The notes beneath the pieces are model-generated. The model was given only the letters and a program-made list of their open reading frames with translations. It searched no databases and was not told the DNA's origin. The translations under genes and the position numbers were made by a program. Positions 1 through 9,652 of a stretch of 64,000 nucleotides of DNA are shown here, piece by piece; within the stretch, counting starts at the first letter, position 1; the number at the start of each line of letters is the position of its first letter. The stretch lies in assembly GCF_001651875.1 (NCBI RefSeq), contig NZ_LNQB01000070.1, positions 82,254 through 146,253 of the forward strand. The letters are read 5' to 3'. The stretch is from Sinorhizobium saheli (GTDB lineage: Bacteria; Pseudomonadota; Alphaproteobacteria; Rhizobiales; Rhizobiaceae).

Positions 1-3000
1 CGCACGGCGCCGGTGGTAGCGGCAAAGGCGAACATGTAGTCGACCGTCGCGGCGATCTCGAAGGCGCCCTTGTAGCCGTGGCGCATGACGCCTTCGATCC
101 ACTTGGGATTGACGACGCGGGCACGCACCACACGGCCGATTTCTTCCTCGAGCGAGCGGATCACCGGCTTTTCCGGACGCGAATGGTCGTTGTGATAGAT
201 CGCCGGTCTCTGGCCCGCGAGGTGTTCCGCCGCGGCACTCATGCCGCCCTCGAACTGGTAGTAGTCATCGCTGTCGAGCAGGTCGTGCTCGCGATTGTCC
301 TGGTTCTGGACGACCGCTTCGATCGAGCGCAGGCGCTCCTCGAAAAGGCTGCGCTCAGCCTTGCCTTCTTCGCCCGCGCCATAGGCATAGCCGCCCCATG
401 TGAGATAGGCCTCGGCGAGGTCGCCGCGCTTCTCCCAGCCCTTCTCGTCGATCAGGGCCTGCAAGCCCGCCCCATAGGCGCCGGGCTTCGCTCCGAAGAC
501 GCGATAGGAGGCGCGCCGCGCCGCCTCCTTCGGCTCGACGCCCTTCTCTTCGAGCGACCGGGTCTCCGCGCGCATGCGCGCCGCGATCATGTTGTCTGCA
601 TCGTCCTCGTCGAGCGCACCGATGGCGCGGATCGCCTTGTCGAACAGCGCGATCTGTTCCGGAAAAGCATCGCGGAAGAAACCGGAAATGCGCAAGGTGA
701 CGTCGACGCGCGGGCGGCCGAGGACGGCAAGCGGCACGATCTCGTAGCCGGTCACGCGGCGCGAGGCCACGTCCCAGACGGGCTTGGCGCCGATCAGCGC
801 CAGCGCCTGGGCGATGTCGTCGCCGCCGGTTCGCATGTTGGACGTGCCCCAGGCGGTGAGCCCGAAGGAGGACGGCCATTCGCCGTGATCCTGCAGATAG
901 CGGCGGATGAGCAGTTCGGCCGATTTCCTGCCGAGCTCGTAGGCCGCCGGCGTCGGCACGGCGCGGCTGTCGACGGAATAGAAATTGCGACCCGTCGGCA
1001 ACACGTCGGGCCGCCCGCGGGTCGGCGCGCCGGAGGGCCCGGGCGCAACGAAACGGCCCGCGAGACCGGTGAGCAGGCCATGGATTTCCGCCCGGCCGGA
1101 CTGCTGGATCGAAGGTTTGAGCTGCGCATCGATCTCGTCGAGCACGGCGCGGGTGTTGCTCCAGCCTCCCGGGCAAGCGGTTTCGCCCGAGACGAGTTTC
1201 GTCGCCAGCAGTTCGATGCGCTCGACCGTATCGCCGGCGGTGCGCCAGGGGGCGTCCGAGAGCGTTGCGAGGAGATCGGGTTTCGGGCCGGTCCAAGGGG
1301 CGGACATCACGCAATCGAGCGGGTCGAAAGGGGCCCCCACAAGGGGGGAGAGTGACTCGCGGCGAGCCTCTGCCCCAAAATTGTCGCTTGGGGCGCGGGA
1401 ATTTTCGGCAGGACTTGCCTCCAGTTCGGCGGTTGTGGACGAGCGAGCGCCCGCCTCCCCCCTTGTGGGGGAGATGCCCGGCAGGGCAGAGGGGGTCATT
1501 TGCCCCGGGCGACCCAACCCCATATCCGCCGCAATCGCCCGCTGGAGACTCTGGTCCCCGCCCTCTCCCAGTCCGCGCGGCACGCGGGCGAGTGCGACGG
1601 TGAGATCGTTCAGCAGCCGCCCTTCCGGCGCGACGCCGAAGACGTGCAGCCCGTCGCGGATCTGCATCTCTTTCAGGTCGCAGAGATAGGCATCGAGCTT
1701 CTCCAGCGCCTTGTCGTCGCTGTCTCCCCTGTCGATACCGGCATCGTGGTCGAGACCGATATCGCGCACGAGATCGAGAATCTGGCGGCTCAAAAGCTTG
1801 AGCCGCCTGGGGTCGCCTCCGGCCGCCTCGTAATATTCGTCGACCAGTGCCTCCAGGTCCTTGAGCGGCCCGTAGGACTCGGCGCGCGTCAGCGGCGGCG
1901 TCAGATGGTCGATGATGACGGCGCTGGTACGGCGCTTGGCCTGGGTGCCCTCGCCCGGATCGTTGACGATGAACGGATAGAGATGCGGCGTCGGTCCGAA
2001 GATCGCCTCGGGATAGCAGGCCTCCGACAGCGCCAGCGCCTTGCCGGGCAGCCATTCGAGATTGCCGTGCTTGCCCATGTGGACGATCGCGTCGGCACCG
2101 AAAACCTGGCGCAGATAGGCATAGAAGGCGATATAGCCATGCGGCGGCACGAGGTCCGGCGCGTGATAGGTTTCCTTCGGATCGATGTTGTAACCGCGCG
2201 CCGGCTGGATGCCGACGAGAACCTCGCCGAAGCGGGCAAGCGGCAGCGCGAAGGCACCGTCGAGAAAGAAGGGATCGGTCTCCGGAGAGCCCCAGCGATC
2301 CGTCACCTCCTGTTGAATCTTGCTGGGAAGGCCGGAGAAGAAATCCTTGTATTCGCTCAAGGAAATGGTCTCGCGGATTTCCCGGTCATGGCTCGCTGCA
2401 TTCGTCGGCCCGGCCATCAGGAAGCGCATCAGCGCATCCCCGTCGCCCGGCAATTCGCCGAGCGCATAGCCTTCCTGCGCCATCGCCCTCAGCACCTCGA
2501 TGGTGCCGGCGGGCGTGTCGAGGCCGACACCGTTGCCGAGCCTTCCGTCGCGATTCGGGTAGTTGGCCATCACGATGGCGACGCGGCGCACCTCCGGTCG
2601 CGCCCGGCGCAGGCGCGCCCAATTGGCCGCAAGCCGGGCGGCAAAGCGAACGCGGTCGGCGACCGGCTCGTGGCCGACGATATTCGCCTCCACGAGCGGA
2701 TCGTAGACGGAAGCCGCCTTGAAGGACACGGCGCGCGCCAGAACGCGCCCGTCCACCTCCGGCAGCGCAACATTCATGCCGAGGTCGCGGGCCATCAAGC
2801 CCTGAGCCGAGGCCTCCCAGGCCGCCCGCGTCGAACCGGAGAAGATCACCTGCAGCACCGGCGCACCGGTCGACTCCAATACCGTCGGCTGCCGGTCGGC
2901 GCCGGGAGCCGAGACGGCGAAACCGGTGGCGTTCATCACCACGTCGGGTGCAGCCTCGGCGAAAATCGCCTCGAGCGTCCCGATCGATACCTGGTCCTTG

Positions 3001-3731
3001 AGGCTGGAGACGAAGACCGGGAGCGCACGCATCCCCTCGGCGGCCAGCGCCTCGATCAAGGCTTCGACGGGTTTCGTCTCCCCGCTCTGCACGAGGGCGC
3101 GGTAGAAGCAGATGGCGACGGTCGGCCGGCACTCCTCCGCGTCCTGTCCGGCAACACGCATCCACTCGCCAGGCCCGATCACGCCCCTGCCCGGCCACCA
3201 GATACCGGCCTTGAGCAGCGGTCGCGCCGGTTGCGGTTTCTCGCCGCGATCGATCAGCGCCTCTGCATAATCGAGGAAGAGCCCGGCATTCTCCGCACCG
3301 CCTTCCGTGAGATAGGCCCAGAGGCGCCCGCGGTCTTCGGCCGACACTGTGGAATAGGGATCAAGGCCCGGATCCGGCTTGTCGTCGCCCGGCAGCACCG
3401 CGATCTGGAACTTGCCCGCCACGGCGGCAGCATGCAGAGCCTCGATCACGTAACGGAAATAGCTGGCGCCGCCGAGCAGCCGCGCGACGATCAGCTTCGC
3501 GTGCCGGGCCGTGCGCTCGACATAGGTGTCGACCGACATCGGATGCATGAGCGTCATCAGGCTGGCGATGCGCAGCGACCTTGCGCCGGCGCGCCGACGG
3601 TGGGCGGCGGCGATGGAGGCGAGCTCCGTATCGGCGGCCGACAGAAACAATATGTCCGCCGGGCTTTGCCCGAGGTCGATCGCCTCATTGCCGTCGGCGA
3701 TCGTTCCTTTCTGGGCTAGGAGGAGATGCAT
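1..3731 (-). CDS. cobN: Cobaltochelatase subunit CobN (partial, 3' end outside window)
   Basis: Large ATP-dependent subunit that inserts Co2+ into hydrogenobyrinic acid a,c-diamide with CobS and CobT, in the aerobic cobalamin pathway. The frame is open from ATG at 3731 to the left edge (about 1,243 codons) and starts MHLLLAQKGT. Typical CobN/Mg-chelatase H blocks are readable, such as HMGKHGNLEWLPGK, FDPLDCVMSAPWTGPKPD and WGTSNMRTGGDDI. It is the last gene of cobP-cobW-cobN, separated from cobW by 305 nt of repeat DNA. Oddity: about 60 residues encoded near 1329-1510 (MTPSALPGISPTRGE ... SLSPLVGAP) are the in-frame translation of a RIME-like palindrome, just before the conserved FDPLDCV block. 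The longest antisense frames here are shadows. Confidence 0.95.
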   Translation of the reverse strand, partial: MHLLLAQKGTIADGNEAIDLGQSPADILFLSAADTELASIAAAHRRRAGARSLRIASLMTLMHPMSVDTYVERTARHAKLIVARLLGGASYFRYVIEALHAAAVAGKFQIAVLPGDDKPDPGLDPYSTVSAEDRGRLWAYLTEGGAENAGLFLDYAEALIDRGEKPQPARPLLKAGIWWPGRGVIGPGEWMRVAGQDAEECRPTVAICFYRALVQSGETKPVEALIEALAAEGMRALPVFVSSLKDQVSIGTLEAIFAEAAPDVVMNATGFAVSAPGADRQPTVLESTGAPVLQVIFSGSTRAAWEASAQGLMARDLGMNVALPEVDGRVLARAVSFKAASVYDPLVEANIVGHEPVADRVRFAARLAANWARLRRARPEVRRVAIVMANYPNRDGRLGNGVGLDTPAGTIEVLRAMAQEGYALGELPGDGDALMRFLMAGPTNAASHDREIRETISLSEYKDFFSGLPSKIQQEVTDRWGSPETDPFFLDGAFALPLARFGEVLVGIQPARGYNIDPKETYHAPDLVPPHGYIAFYAYLRQVFGADAIVHMGKHGNLEWLPGKALALSEACYPEAIFGPTPHLYPFIVNDPGEGTQAKRRTSAVIIDHLTPPLTRAESYGPLKDLEALVDEYYEAAGGDPRRLKLLSRQILDLVRDIGLDHDAGIDRGDSDDKALEKLDAYLCDLKEMQIRDGLHVFGVAPEGRLLNDLTVALARVPRGLGEGGDQSLQRAIAADMGLGRPGQMTPSALPGISPTRGEAGARSSTTAELEASPAENSRAPSDNFGAEARRESLSPLVGAPFDPLDCVMSAPWTGPKPDLLATLSDAPWRTAGDTVERIELLATKLVSGETACPGGWSNTRAVLDEIDAQLKPSIQQSGRAEIHGLLTGLAGRFVAPGPSGAPTRGRPDVLPTGRNFYSVDSRAVPTPAAYELGRKSAELLIRRYLQDHGEWPSSFGLTAWGTSNMRTGGDDIAQALALIGAKPVWDVASRRVTGYEIVPLAVLGRPRVDVTLRISGFFRDAFPEQIALFDKAIRAIGALDEDDADNMIAARMRAETRSLEEKGVEPKEAARRASYRVFGAKPGAYGAGLQALIDEKGWEKRGDLAEAYLTWGGYAYGAGEEGKAERSLFEERLRSIEAVVQNQDNREHDLLDSDDYYQFEGGMSAAAEHLAGQRPAIYHNDHSRPEKPVIRSLEEEIGRVVRARVVNPKWIEGVMRHGYKGAFEIAATVDYMFAFAATTGAV
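1329..1510. repeat. RIME-like palindromic repeat inside cobN
   Basis: Two inverted GC-rich arms, CCCCCACAAGGGGGGAGAG near 1334-1352 and CCCCCCTTGTGGGGGAG near 1457-1473, flank about 105 nt. The motif matches the intergenic mosaic elements known from rhizobia. It lies inside cobN, keeps the reading frame and adds no stop codon on the coding strand. Confidence 0.7.
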
Positions 3732-3745
3732 GACGGCTCCTCGGG

Positions 3746-4020
3746 GTTAAAGCCCTCCCCAACCCCTCCCCACAAGGGGGAGGGGCTTGCCCCGCCGCAC
3801 CGTCTCTGCCTTCGATTGAGACGGCTCGGCCAGACCCCGGGAGTGAAAAAAGGCAAGCGAGGCCCGCAGGCGCCTGAAGCATTTTGCAGCCAGGCGGAAT
3901 CGCCCGGCGTCGCACAAATGCGGCAGAAACAAACAGATAGAGCGGTGGCGCGAACGCATGTGAGCGCATCCCGCTCCAGCCCCTCCCCCTTGTGGGGTGG
4001 GCTTGGGGAGGGGCAATTCA
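3746..4020. repeat. Composite repeat block between cobW and cobN
   Basis: The 305-nt gap between cobW and cobN is filled with repeat DNA. A C-rich palindromic arm lies at about 3750-3795 (CCCTCCCCACAAGGGGGAGG) and its inverted partner at about 3979-4016 (CCCTCCCCCTTGTGGGG). A copy of the 100-bp window-wide repeat sits between them at 3876-3976. No gene is supported here. cobN may still be co-transcribed with cobW, but the hairpins could affect read-through or mRNA stability. Confidence 0.7.
3876..3976 (+). repeat. 100-bp repeat family, copy 1
   Basis: Shares the pattern GCATTTTGCAG ... CGTCGCACAAATGCG ... AGCGGTGGCGCGAACGCATG ... GAGCGCATCCCGCTC with 40569-40668, 45116-45214 and 52321-52419. 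The 3' half can fold (GAGCG ... CGCTC). Confidence 0.8.
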
Positions 4021-4036
4021 GGTTCAAGGTCAAACC

Positions 4037-5101
4037 TCACACGAGCGCGGCGATCGCCGCGCGGACCGCCGCCTCGTCCATATCATGCAGGCCGATGACG
4101 ACGAGGCGCGTGCCGCGCGTTTCGTCCGCGCCCCAGGCGCGGTCGTAATACTGGTCGATGCGGCTGCCGACCGCCTGGATCAGGAGGCGCATCGGCTTGC
4201 CGGGAACGTCCGCGAAGCCCTTGAGCCGCAGCACGTCGTGCTCGGCGATGACGCCCTTCAGCCGATCGATGAAGCGAGCGGGATCGGCGATCTGGCCGAG
4301 TTCGACGACGAAGCTGTCGAACTCGTCGTGATCGTGCTCCTCACCCGCCTCATGCTCCATCTCGTGGTGCGACTTGCGGTTGGCGATCTCGCCCTCGGTG
4401 CCGACGCCGAGGCCGAGCAGGATGGCGGCGGCCACCTCGCCGTTCTTCGCCTCGATCATCGCCGGCTTGCGGCTGATACGGGAGGCGACTTCCTCTCGCA
4501 CGGATTTGACGCCGGCCGCATCGATGAGGTCGGTCTTGTTGAGGACGATGAGGTCGGCGGCGGTGAGCTGATCCTCGAAGAGCTCTTCGAGCGGGCTCTC
4601 ATGGTCGAGGTTCTCGTCGTTGACGCGCAGCGCATCGACCTTGTCGTGGTCGTCGGCAAAGCGGCCGGCGGCGACGGCCGCGCTGTCGACGACCGTGACG
4701 ACGCCATCGACGGTGACCTCGCTGCGAATATCCGGCCAGTTGAAGGCGGCGACGAGCGGCTGCGGCAGCGCCAGGCCCGAGGTCTCGATGACGATATGAT
4801 CCGGTCGGTTCTCGCGCTCGAGCAGCCTGGTCATCGTCGGGATGAAATCGTCGGCGACGGTGCAGCAGATGCAGCCGTTGGTGAGTTCGATGATGTCGTC
4901 CTCCGAGCAGGCCTCCGCGCCGCATCCTTTCAGGACGTCGCCGTCGACACCGAGGTCGCCGAACTCGTTGATGATCAGCGCGATGCGCTTGCCGTCGGCG
5001 TTCTGCAGCAGGTTGCGGATCATCGTCGTCTTGCCGGCGCCGAGAAAGCCGGTGATGACGGTGGCCGGAATCTTGCCCTGCTGGGCCTTTGCGAGTGTCA
5101 T
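4037..5101 (-). CDS. cobW: CobW, G3E-family metallochaperone GTPase
   Basis: 354-residue G3E GTPase, inferred to deliver cobalt to the CobNST cobaltochelatase. P-loop GFLGAGKT at 18-25, the metal-binding GCICC motif at 76-80, base-recognition NKTD mid-protein, and a His/Asp/Glu-rich linker (HHEMEHEAGEEHDHDEFD) in the C-terminal half. ATG at 5101 is preferred because AAGGG stands six nt upstream. A TTG two codons earlier would overlap the cobP stop. cobP ends 2 nt upstream, so the two are co-transcribed and probably translationally coupled under the cobalamin riboswitch. Confidence 0.95.
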   Translation of the reverse strand: MTLAKAQQGKIPATVITGFLGAGKTTMIRNLLQNADGKRIALIINEFGDLGVDGDVLKGCGAEACSEDDIIELTNGCICCTVADDFIPTMTRLLERENRPDHIVIETSGLALPQPLVAAFNWPDIRSEVTVDGVVTVVDSAAVAAGRFADDHDKVDALRVNDENLDHESPLEELFEDQLTAADLIVLNKTDLIDAAGVKSVREEVASRISRKPAMIEAKNGEVAAAILLGLGVGTEGEIANRKSHHEMEHEAGEEHDHDEFDSFVVELGQIADPARFIDRLKGVIAEHDVLRLKGFADVPGKPMRLLIQAVGSRIDQYYDRAWGADETRGTRLVVIGLHDMDEAAVRAAIAALV

Positions 5102-5103
5102 GT

Positions 5104-5631
5104 TCAACCCTTCATTTTCAGCGGCAGTCCGGCCGCGACAAAGTAAACCTCGGCGGACTTCTCCGCCACGACCTGATGCAGCCGGCCGGCGTGGTCGCGG
5201 AAATGGCGCGCCATGCGATTTTCCGGGACGATGCCGAGTCCGACCTCATTGGAAACGAAAACGAGCCGCGAGCGCGCCTCGGGCAGGAACGCGGCCAGTG
5301 CTGAGAATTCGGCGGCGATGTCACGCCCCTCCATCATCAGGTTCGTGACCCACAGCGTCAGGCAGTCGACGAGCACGGCGCGGTCCGGAGCGTCGATGCG
5401 GCGCAACTGCCCGACGAGATCGAGCGGCTCTTCATGGGTGGTCCAGCCCCTGCCGCTCCGTGCTGCGCGGTGATGGGCGATGCGCTCGCGCATCTCGTCG
5501 TCGAAGGCGCGGCCGGTCGCCAGATAATGCATCGGCAGGCCCGAATTTTCGACGAGCTTCTCCGCGAAGGCGGACTTCCCGGAGCGGGCACCGCCGAGCA
5601 CGAGGACCGGGCCGGCAATGGAGACGGTCAT
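5104..5631 (-). CDS. cobP: CobP, adenosylcobinamide kinase / guanylyltransferase
   Basis: 175-residue bifunctional enzyme that phosphorylates adenosylcobinamide and transfers GMP to give adenosyl-GDP-cobinamide, in nucleotide-loop assembly. P-loop GGARSGKS near the N terminus and the family block [12 protein letters not shown] are visible, and the length fits the CobP/CobU family. ATG at 5631 is chosen because [14 protein letters not shown] is the family start. The longer upstream frame runs into the riboswitch. First gene of cobP-cobW-cobN. Confidence 0.95.
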   Translation of the reverse strand: MTVSIAGPVLVLGGARSGKSAFAEKLVENSGLPMHYLATGRAFDDEMRERIAHHRAARSGRGWTTHEEPLDLVGQLRRIDAPDRAVLVDCLTLWVTNLMMEGRDIAAEFSALAAFLPEARSRLVFVSNEVGLGIVPENRMARHFRDHAGRLHQVVAEKSAEVYFVAAGLPLKMKG

Positions 5632-5769
5632 GCGGGCCAGCCGCAGGTCACTAAGCGGCAGCCTGCCGAGACAATGGCAGTCGCACGCGCCAATGGCGCG
5701 CCGATGGAGAAACTGTAAGCCACGACAACCTCCGTGCTGGCATCGGGGAGGCATTCTCCCCTGGGCGGA

Positions 5770-6070
5770 ATGCCCGTGCGGATGGCAGGTCTCCTGGCTC
5801 ACGGCGCCACGGGTGCAGCATCTGCGCGCAAGGCTCTCGCGCGTCGATGCGGCAACCCGAACGGGTTCGCCTCGCCTTCCCGGCGTATTCGACATCGTGA
5901 AAGGCGGACGATTCGTAGAAGAAGAGGCGTCCAGCCCGGCTGATCACGACGCCACGCCAGTGGCTTTTCCGGCCTGCCCCGCCACTCCGCGAACCACCCC
6001 ATGCGGTTCGTCGGAACGCGACGACATTGCCCGATGGCGAACCCTGACCGTTCTACAGTCGCGGGGTCGG
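5770..6070 (-). promoter_or_regulatory. Cobalamin (B12) riboswitch
   Basis: On the minus strand the leader contains, in order, GCCACTG (about 5958-5964), GGGAAGGCGA (about 5872-5881) and the near-invariant B12 box AGCCAGGAGACCTGCC (5784-5799). These are the hallmarks of the RF00174 family. It lies about 150 nt upstream of cobP, so adenosylcobalamin should repress cobP-cobW-cobN. The 5' limit is approximate because the most upstream helices were not modelled. Confidence 0.9.
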
Positions 6071-6401
6071 CTGCGATAAGGGCGCCCGGCGTGGGTCCGC
6101 CCCGTCACATTCCCATTTACTCCCCCGCTCCACCTCGGCGCGAGGGAACCATCCGTTCTGCGTTAATTATGAAGCGGGGGCGGCAAAGTCAATCGACGGA
6201 CTGCGACACCGCGGCCATCGATTACGGCAGGGAGGGAAATTCCTACTCCGAACGGGTGAGCAGACTCCCCTGCCCGCCGCGTGCTAAAAATGACCGTTTG
6301 CAGCCGAGCGCCGCCTGGGGGCAGCGTCGCGCTAAAACTGTCTTGATCGTTCACGTTCGGGGTGCCGGACTTTCCAGGCCGGTATCGTCGTGGAGGGTGC
6401 G

Positions 6402-7259
6402 ATGTCCTGTGTGCGTCGTACCGCAATCGCCGCGCTTGGCGCGGCGCTTTACGGTTTCATGCCTACAATGGCCGCCGAACCGGTCGGCGAAGCAGTCCGG
6501 ATAAGGACCTCGGTTACCGGCGCGAGCGGACCGATCGCGGTCCGGGACGCCGTCCATCGCGATGAGCGCATTTCGACATCGAGGTCGGGCCTCGGGCAAT
6601 TCGTGTTCCGCGACGGCAGCAAACTGGCCGTGGGCGCCGGGTCGTCCGTCGTCATCGACAAATTCGTCTTTGACGACTCGAAAACGGTGCAGAAGCTCAC
6701 CGTCGCGGCGGTGAAGGGGACGTTCCGGTGGATCAGCGGCAAGTCCAAGCACTCGGCCTACGAGATCGTCACCCCCGCCGGGACGATCGGCGTCCGGGGC
6801 ACGGTCTTCGACTTTTACGTCGGCGGCGACGGCACGACGGCAATGGTTCTGTTGAGCGGCGCCGCCGAATTCTGCAGCCAGGGCAATTGCCAGCAACTGA
6901 CGCAGCGCTGCGATTGCGTGATCGCCAGGCGCAACGGCTCGATGACCGACGCTCACCGGGTCAATCGCAGCATACTGACGACGCTCGGCAACCAGAAGGC
7001 CTTGCCCTTCCTTTCGGGCGACCAGCGGCTGTCGCCCTCGTTCGGCAGCATGAGCGGTAGTTGTGGCCTTTCCGCTTCCCTGGAAATCAAGCCGACCACC
7101 CCGGAGCGGCTGCGCCCGCAGGAAAAACCGAGCCAACCTCCGGGCAAGATCAGGAGCAACGAGCCGGGGAAGAGAGGCCTGGACACCGGCAAGCGGGGGC
7201 AGGATCCCGGCACGCGCGGTCAGGACACAGGCGAGAAGAGAGGTCAGGACCGGCGGTAG
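6402..7259 (+). CDS. FecR-domain secreted protein
   Basis: 285 residues with an N-terminal signal peptide (ending near MAAEP) and a FecR domain at roughly residues 40-140 (GSKLAVGAGSSVVIDKFVFD, ITPAGTIGVRGTVFDF-type core). The tail is low-complexity with repeated (K/R)RGQD-type units. GGAGGG lies 4 nt before ATG 6402. It is convergent with the CHASE2 adenylate cyclase at 7284-9455. FecR-domain proteins of this stand-alone type are often found beside CHASE2 cyclases, so a shared periplasmic sensing role is possible but unproven. Confidence 0.8.
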   Translation: MSCVRRTAIAALGAALYGFMPTMAAEPVGEAVRIRTSVTGASGPIAVRDAVHRDERISTSRSGLGQFVFRDGSKLAVGAGSSVVIDKFVFDDSKTVQKLTVAAVKGTFRWISGKSKHSAYEIVTPAGTIGVRGTVFDFYVGGDGTTAMVLLSGAAEFCSQGNCQQLTQRCDCVIARRNGSMTDAHRVNRSILTTLGNQKALPFLSGDQRLSPSFGSMSGSCGLSASLEIKPTTPERLRPQEKPSQPPGKIRSNEPGKRGLDTGKRGQDPGTRGQDTGEKRGQDRR

Positions 7260-7283
7260 GCGCGCAGGCGCGCTTGCGTCGCT

Positions 7284-9455
7284 CTACTCGGCAGACTCGG
7301 CGGGCCTCGCCGGAGGCTCGCCGGCGAAGTGATCGCTCCTGCGGGAAATCCTGCGATAGAAATCCGTGAGCCCGGTGCAGACGGACGGAGCCTTGAGCTT
7401 TGCGGCGGCAAGCTTCTCGCGGCTCGCCGGAGTGCGCGACCGCAGCGCGGCGATCAGTTGTCCATGAATGCCATGCAGTTCCGCAAACTCTGTCGATGCC
7501 GCCACCGCTTCGTCGCCGACAACGGCGTAGACCTGCGTCCGCGTGCTCTTGCCCCTTAGAGGGAGCGCCCCCGCCTCGAGCAAGGCGTAATGGTCAGCCG
7601 ATTTTGCCGTCATCTCGGATACGAGAATGTCGAATCCGAGATCCTTGCAGGCGGACTCGATCCGCGCGGCGACGTTGACGGCGTCGCCCACCGCCGAATA
7701 GTCGAAATGCATCTCGGCACCCATGTTGCCGACGCAGGCAAGCCCGGTATGGATGCCGACCCCGATCCGGACCTTCTGCTCGTCGCCGAACCCGAAGGCG
7801 TCGCTGTCATTGAGGCGGGCGAGCGTCTCGCGCATCGCCAGGGCGGCGCGCACGGCCTTGCCGGCATGGTCGGTGACGTCGACCGGCGCATTCCAGAAGG
7901 CCATGATCGAATCGCCGATGAACTTGTCGAGCGTGCCCTCGTTGGCGATGACATGGCGGCTCAGCGCATCGAGAAGCGTGTTGAGAAAGCGAACCACCTC
8001 GGTCGGCGCGAGCCGCTCGCTGATCTCCGTGAAATTGCGCACATCGACGAACATGATGGTCAGTTCGCGGTCGTCGCCGCCAAGGCGCAGGGCGTCGTGC
8101 GTGTGCTCGATGCGATAAAGGAGCGACGGCGACAGATATTGGCCGAAGGCACGCCGCACCACGCGCCGCTCCCGGTCTGTCACGAGGAAACGGTAGGCGG
8201 TTGCCGCGAAGTGGGTGACCGACCCTGCGAGGATGGGCGCCAACGGATCCAAGAGGAGCCCCATGTAAACGAAGGCGAGCCAGGAGGCGACCAGAGCGAG
8301 CGCGGTGATCAGCAGGCCGCAGGCGAGCGCGACGGCAGGACTGACGAAGGTGGTCAGCAGGACGAGCAGGCTGCCCGCCGCGGCGATCGACAGGATCTCC
8401 AGCCCGTCGGCCCAGTCCGGGCGCGCGAGAAAGCGCCCCGACAGCACCTGCTCGACCGTCTGTGCGTGAAGCGACACGCCCGGCACGTTGTGCCCGAGCG
8501 CGGTGGTGCGGATGTCCTGCAGCCCGGCGGCCGACGTACCGACGAAAACGATGCTGCCTTCGATCGCCGCCCTGGTTTGCGCGGATGGACCGTCCGCCGC
8601 CAGAACCCGGCTCGCCGAAACATATCGCTCCGCCCGGTCCGGGCTGACATAGAGCCAGAGTTCGCCGGCGGCCGTCACCGGAATGACGAATTCGCCGACC
8701 TTGAGCTCAGTGAGGACGTCCTGAACGTCCGGAGCACCCGCCAGGATGTAAGTCGAGGCGCCCTGCGCAACGCGGAGCGCCTCGAGCGCGAGATTGGGAT
8801 AGAGTTGCTGGCCGTCGCTCAGCAGGAGGGGAATCGTCCGCACGACCGCCGAAGGACGGCCGGGATCGAGGCTGATATGGCCGATGCCGGCGGCATTGAT
8901 CGCGAATCGCGGCCGCAAAGGCGTGGCGGCATCGATCTTTGGCGGCGCAGCAAACAGGCTCTCCCCGGTAAAGGCGAAACCGGCTTTGACGGGCGGAAGA
9001 TAGCTCCCTTCGGTGGAGAGCCCGAAGCCGAGCACGACGGGCGGGCCGGCGATCGACCGGGCGAATATCTCATCATTGTCGGGGAGCCGGCCGAGCAGCG
9101 CTTTGTCGACGTTGGGAATGTCGCGCACGACGGTGCGCGGCGACAGGCGGTCAGGCTCGGAAAAAAGAATGTCGAAGGCGATGACGGAGGCACCCATTTC
9201 GGAAAGGCGGTCGACGAGTGCGGCAAGGCGATCGCGCGGCCAGGGCCATTGGCCGAACGCCTTGAGCGAGGCTTCATCGATATCGACGATGCGGACCGGG
9301 ACATCCTCGAAGTCCCGCGGCGCCAGACGCTGGTATTCGTCGAAGGTCACGTCGCGCGCGAGCCGCAGGAGCGGCGGATCGCTTGCTCGCAGAACGGTCA
9401 GCGCGGCGACGAGCGCCAGGCCGATAGTGACGCCAACGAACTGCGTGCGTGTCAT
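7284..9455 (-). CDS. CHASE2-domain adenylate/guanylate cyclase
   Basis: About 723 residues. An N-terminal membrane segment precedes a periplasmic CHASE2 sensor domain (VRIVDIDEASLKAFGQWPWP, VIAFDILFSEPD). Hydrophobic segments follow near residues 350-420, then a class III cyclase catalytic domain (LTIMFVDVRNFTEISERL, FIGDSIMAFWNAP, VRIGVGIHTG, YSAVGDAVNVAARIE). The metal-binding Asp residues and the GD signature are present, so activity is likely. The start is placed at ATG 9455 before the first membrane segment. Probably makes cAMP in response to an extracytoplasmic cue. Confidence 0.9.
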   Translation of the reverse strand: MTRTQFVGVTIGLALVAALTVLRASDPPLLRLARDVTFDEYQRLAPRDFEDVPVRIVDIDEASLKAFGQWPWPRDRLAALVDRLSEMGASVIAFDILFSEPDRLSPRTVVRDIPNVDKALLGRLPDNDEIFARSIAGPPVVLGFGLSTEGSYLPPVKAGFAFTGESLFAAPPKIDAATPLRPRFAINAAGIGHISLDPGRPSAVVRTIPLLLSDGQQLYPNLALEALRVAQGASTYILAGAPDVQDVLTELKVGEFVIPVTAAGELWLYVSPDRAERYVSASRVLAADGPSAQTRAAIEGSIVFVGTSAAGLQDIRTTALGHNVPGVSLHAQTVEQVLSGRFLARPDWADGLEILSIAAAGSLLVLLTTFVSPAVALACGLLITALALVASWLAFVYMGLLLDPLAPILAGSVTHFAATAYRFLVTDRERRVVRRAFGQYLSPSLLYRIEHTHDALRLGGDDRELTIMFVDVRNFTEISERLAPTEVVRFLNTLLDALSRHVIANEGTLDKFIGDSIMAFWNAPVDVTDHAGKAVRAALAMRETLARLNDSDAFGFGDEQKVRIGVGIHTGLACVGNMGAEMHFDYSAVGDAVNVAARIESACKDLGFDILVSEMTAKSADHYALLEAGALPLRGKSTRTQVYAVVGDEAVAASTEFAELHGIHGQLIAALRSRTPASREKLAAAKLKAPSVCTGLTDFYRRISRRSDHFAGEPPARPAESAE

Positions 9456-9652
9456 GGCAGCGCCTTTCGCACCGGATGTCACCGCCGCGCGTTGCGCCAG
9501 CGACATCGTCCTCGCTCTGCAGCGCCGCGCGACGAGACGCGCAACGGTCGCTGCAAGGAAGCATGCAGTAGATCATGCTGCATTGTTCATCGGGACTATG
9601 CAACGGCGAGCCTACGATCGCCCGCTGCGTCAATCGGTCGGCGAGCTCCGCG

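Noticed and set aside
1500..3719. Long plus-strand frame of 739 codons opposite cobN
   Set aside because: It is antisense to the well-conserved cobN frame, has no family motif and arises from GC-rich codon bias.
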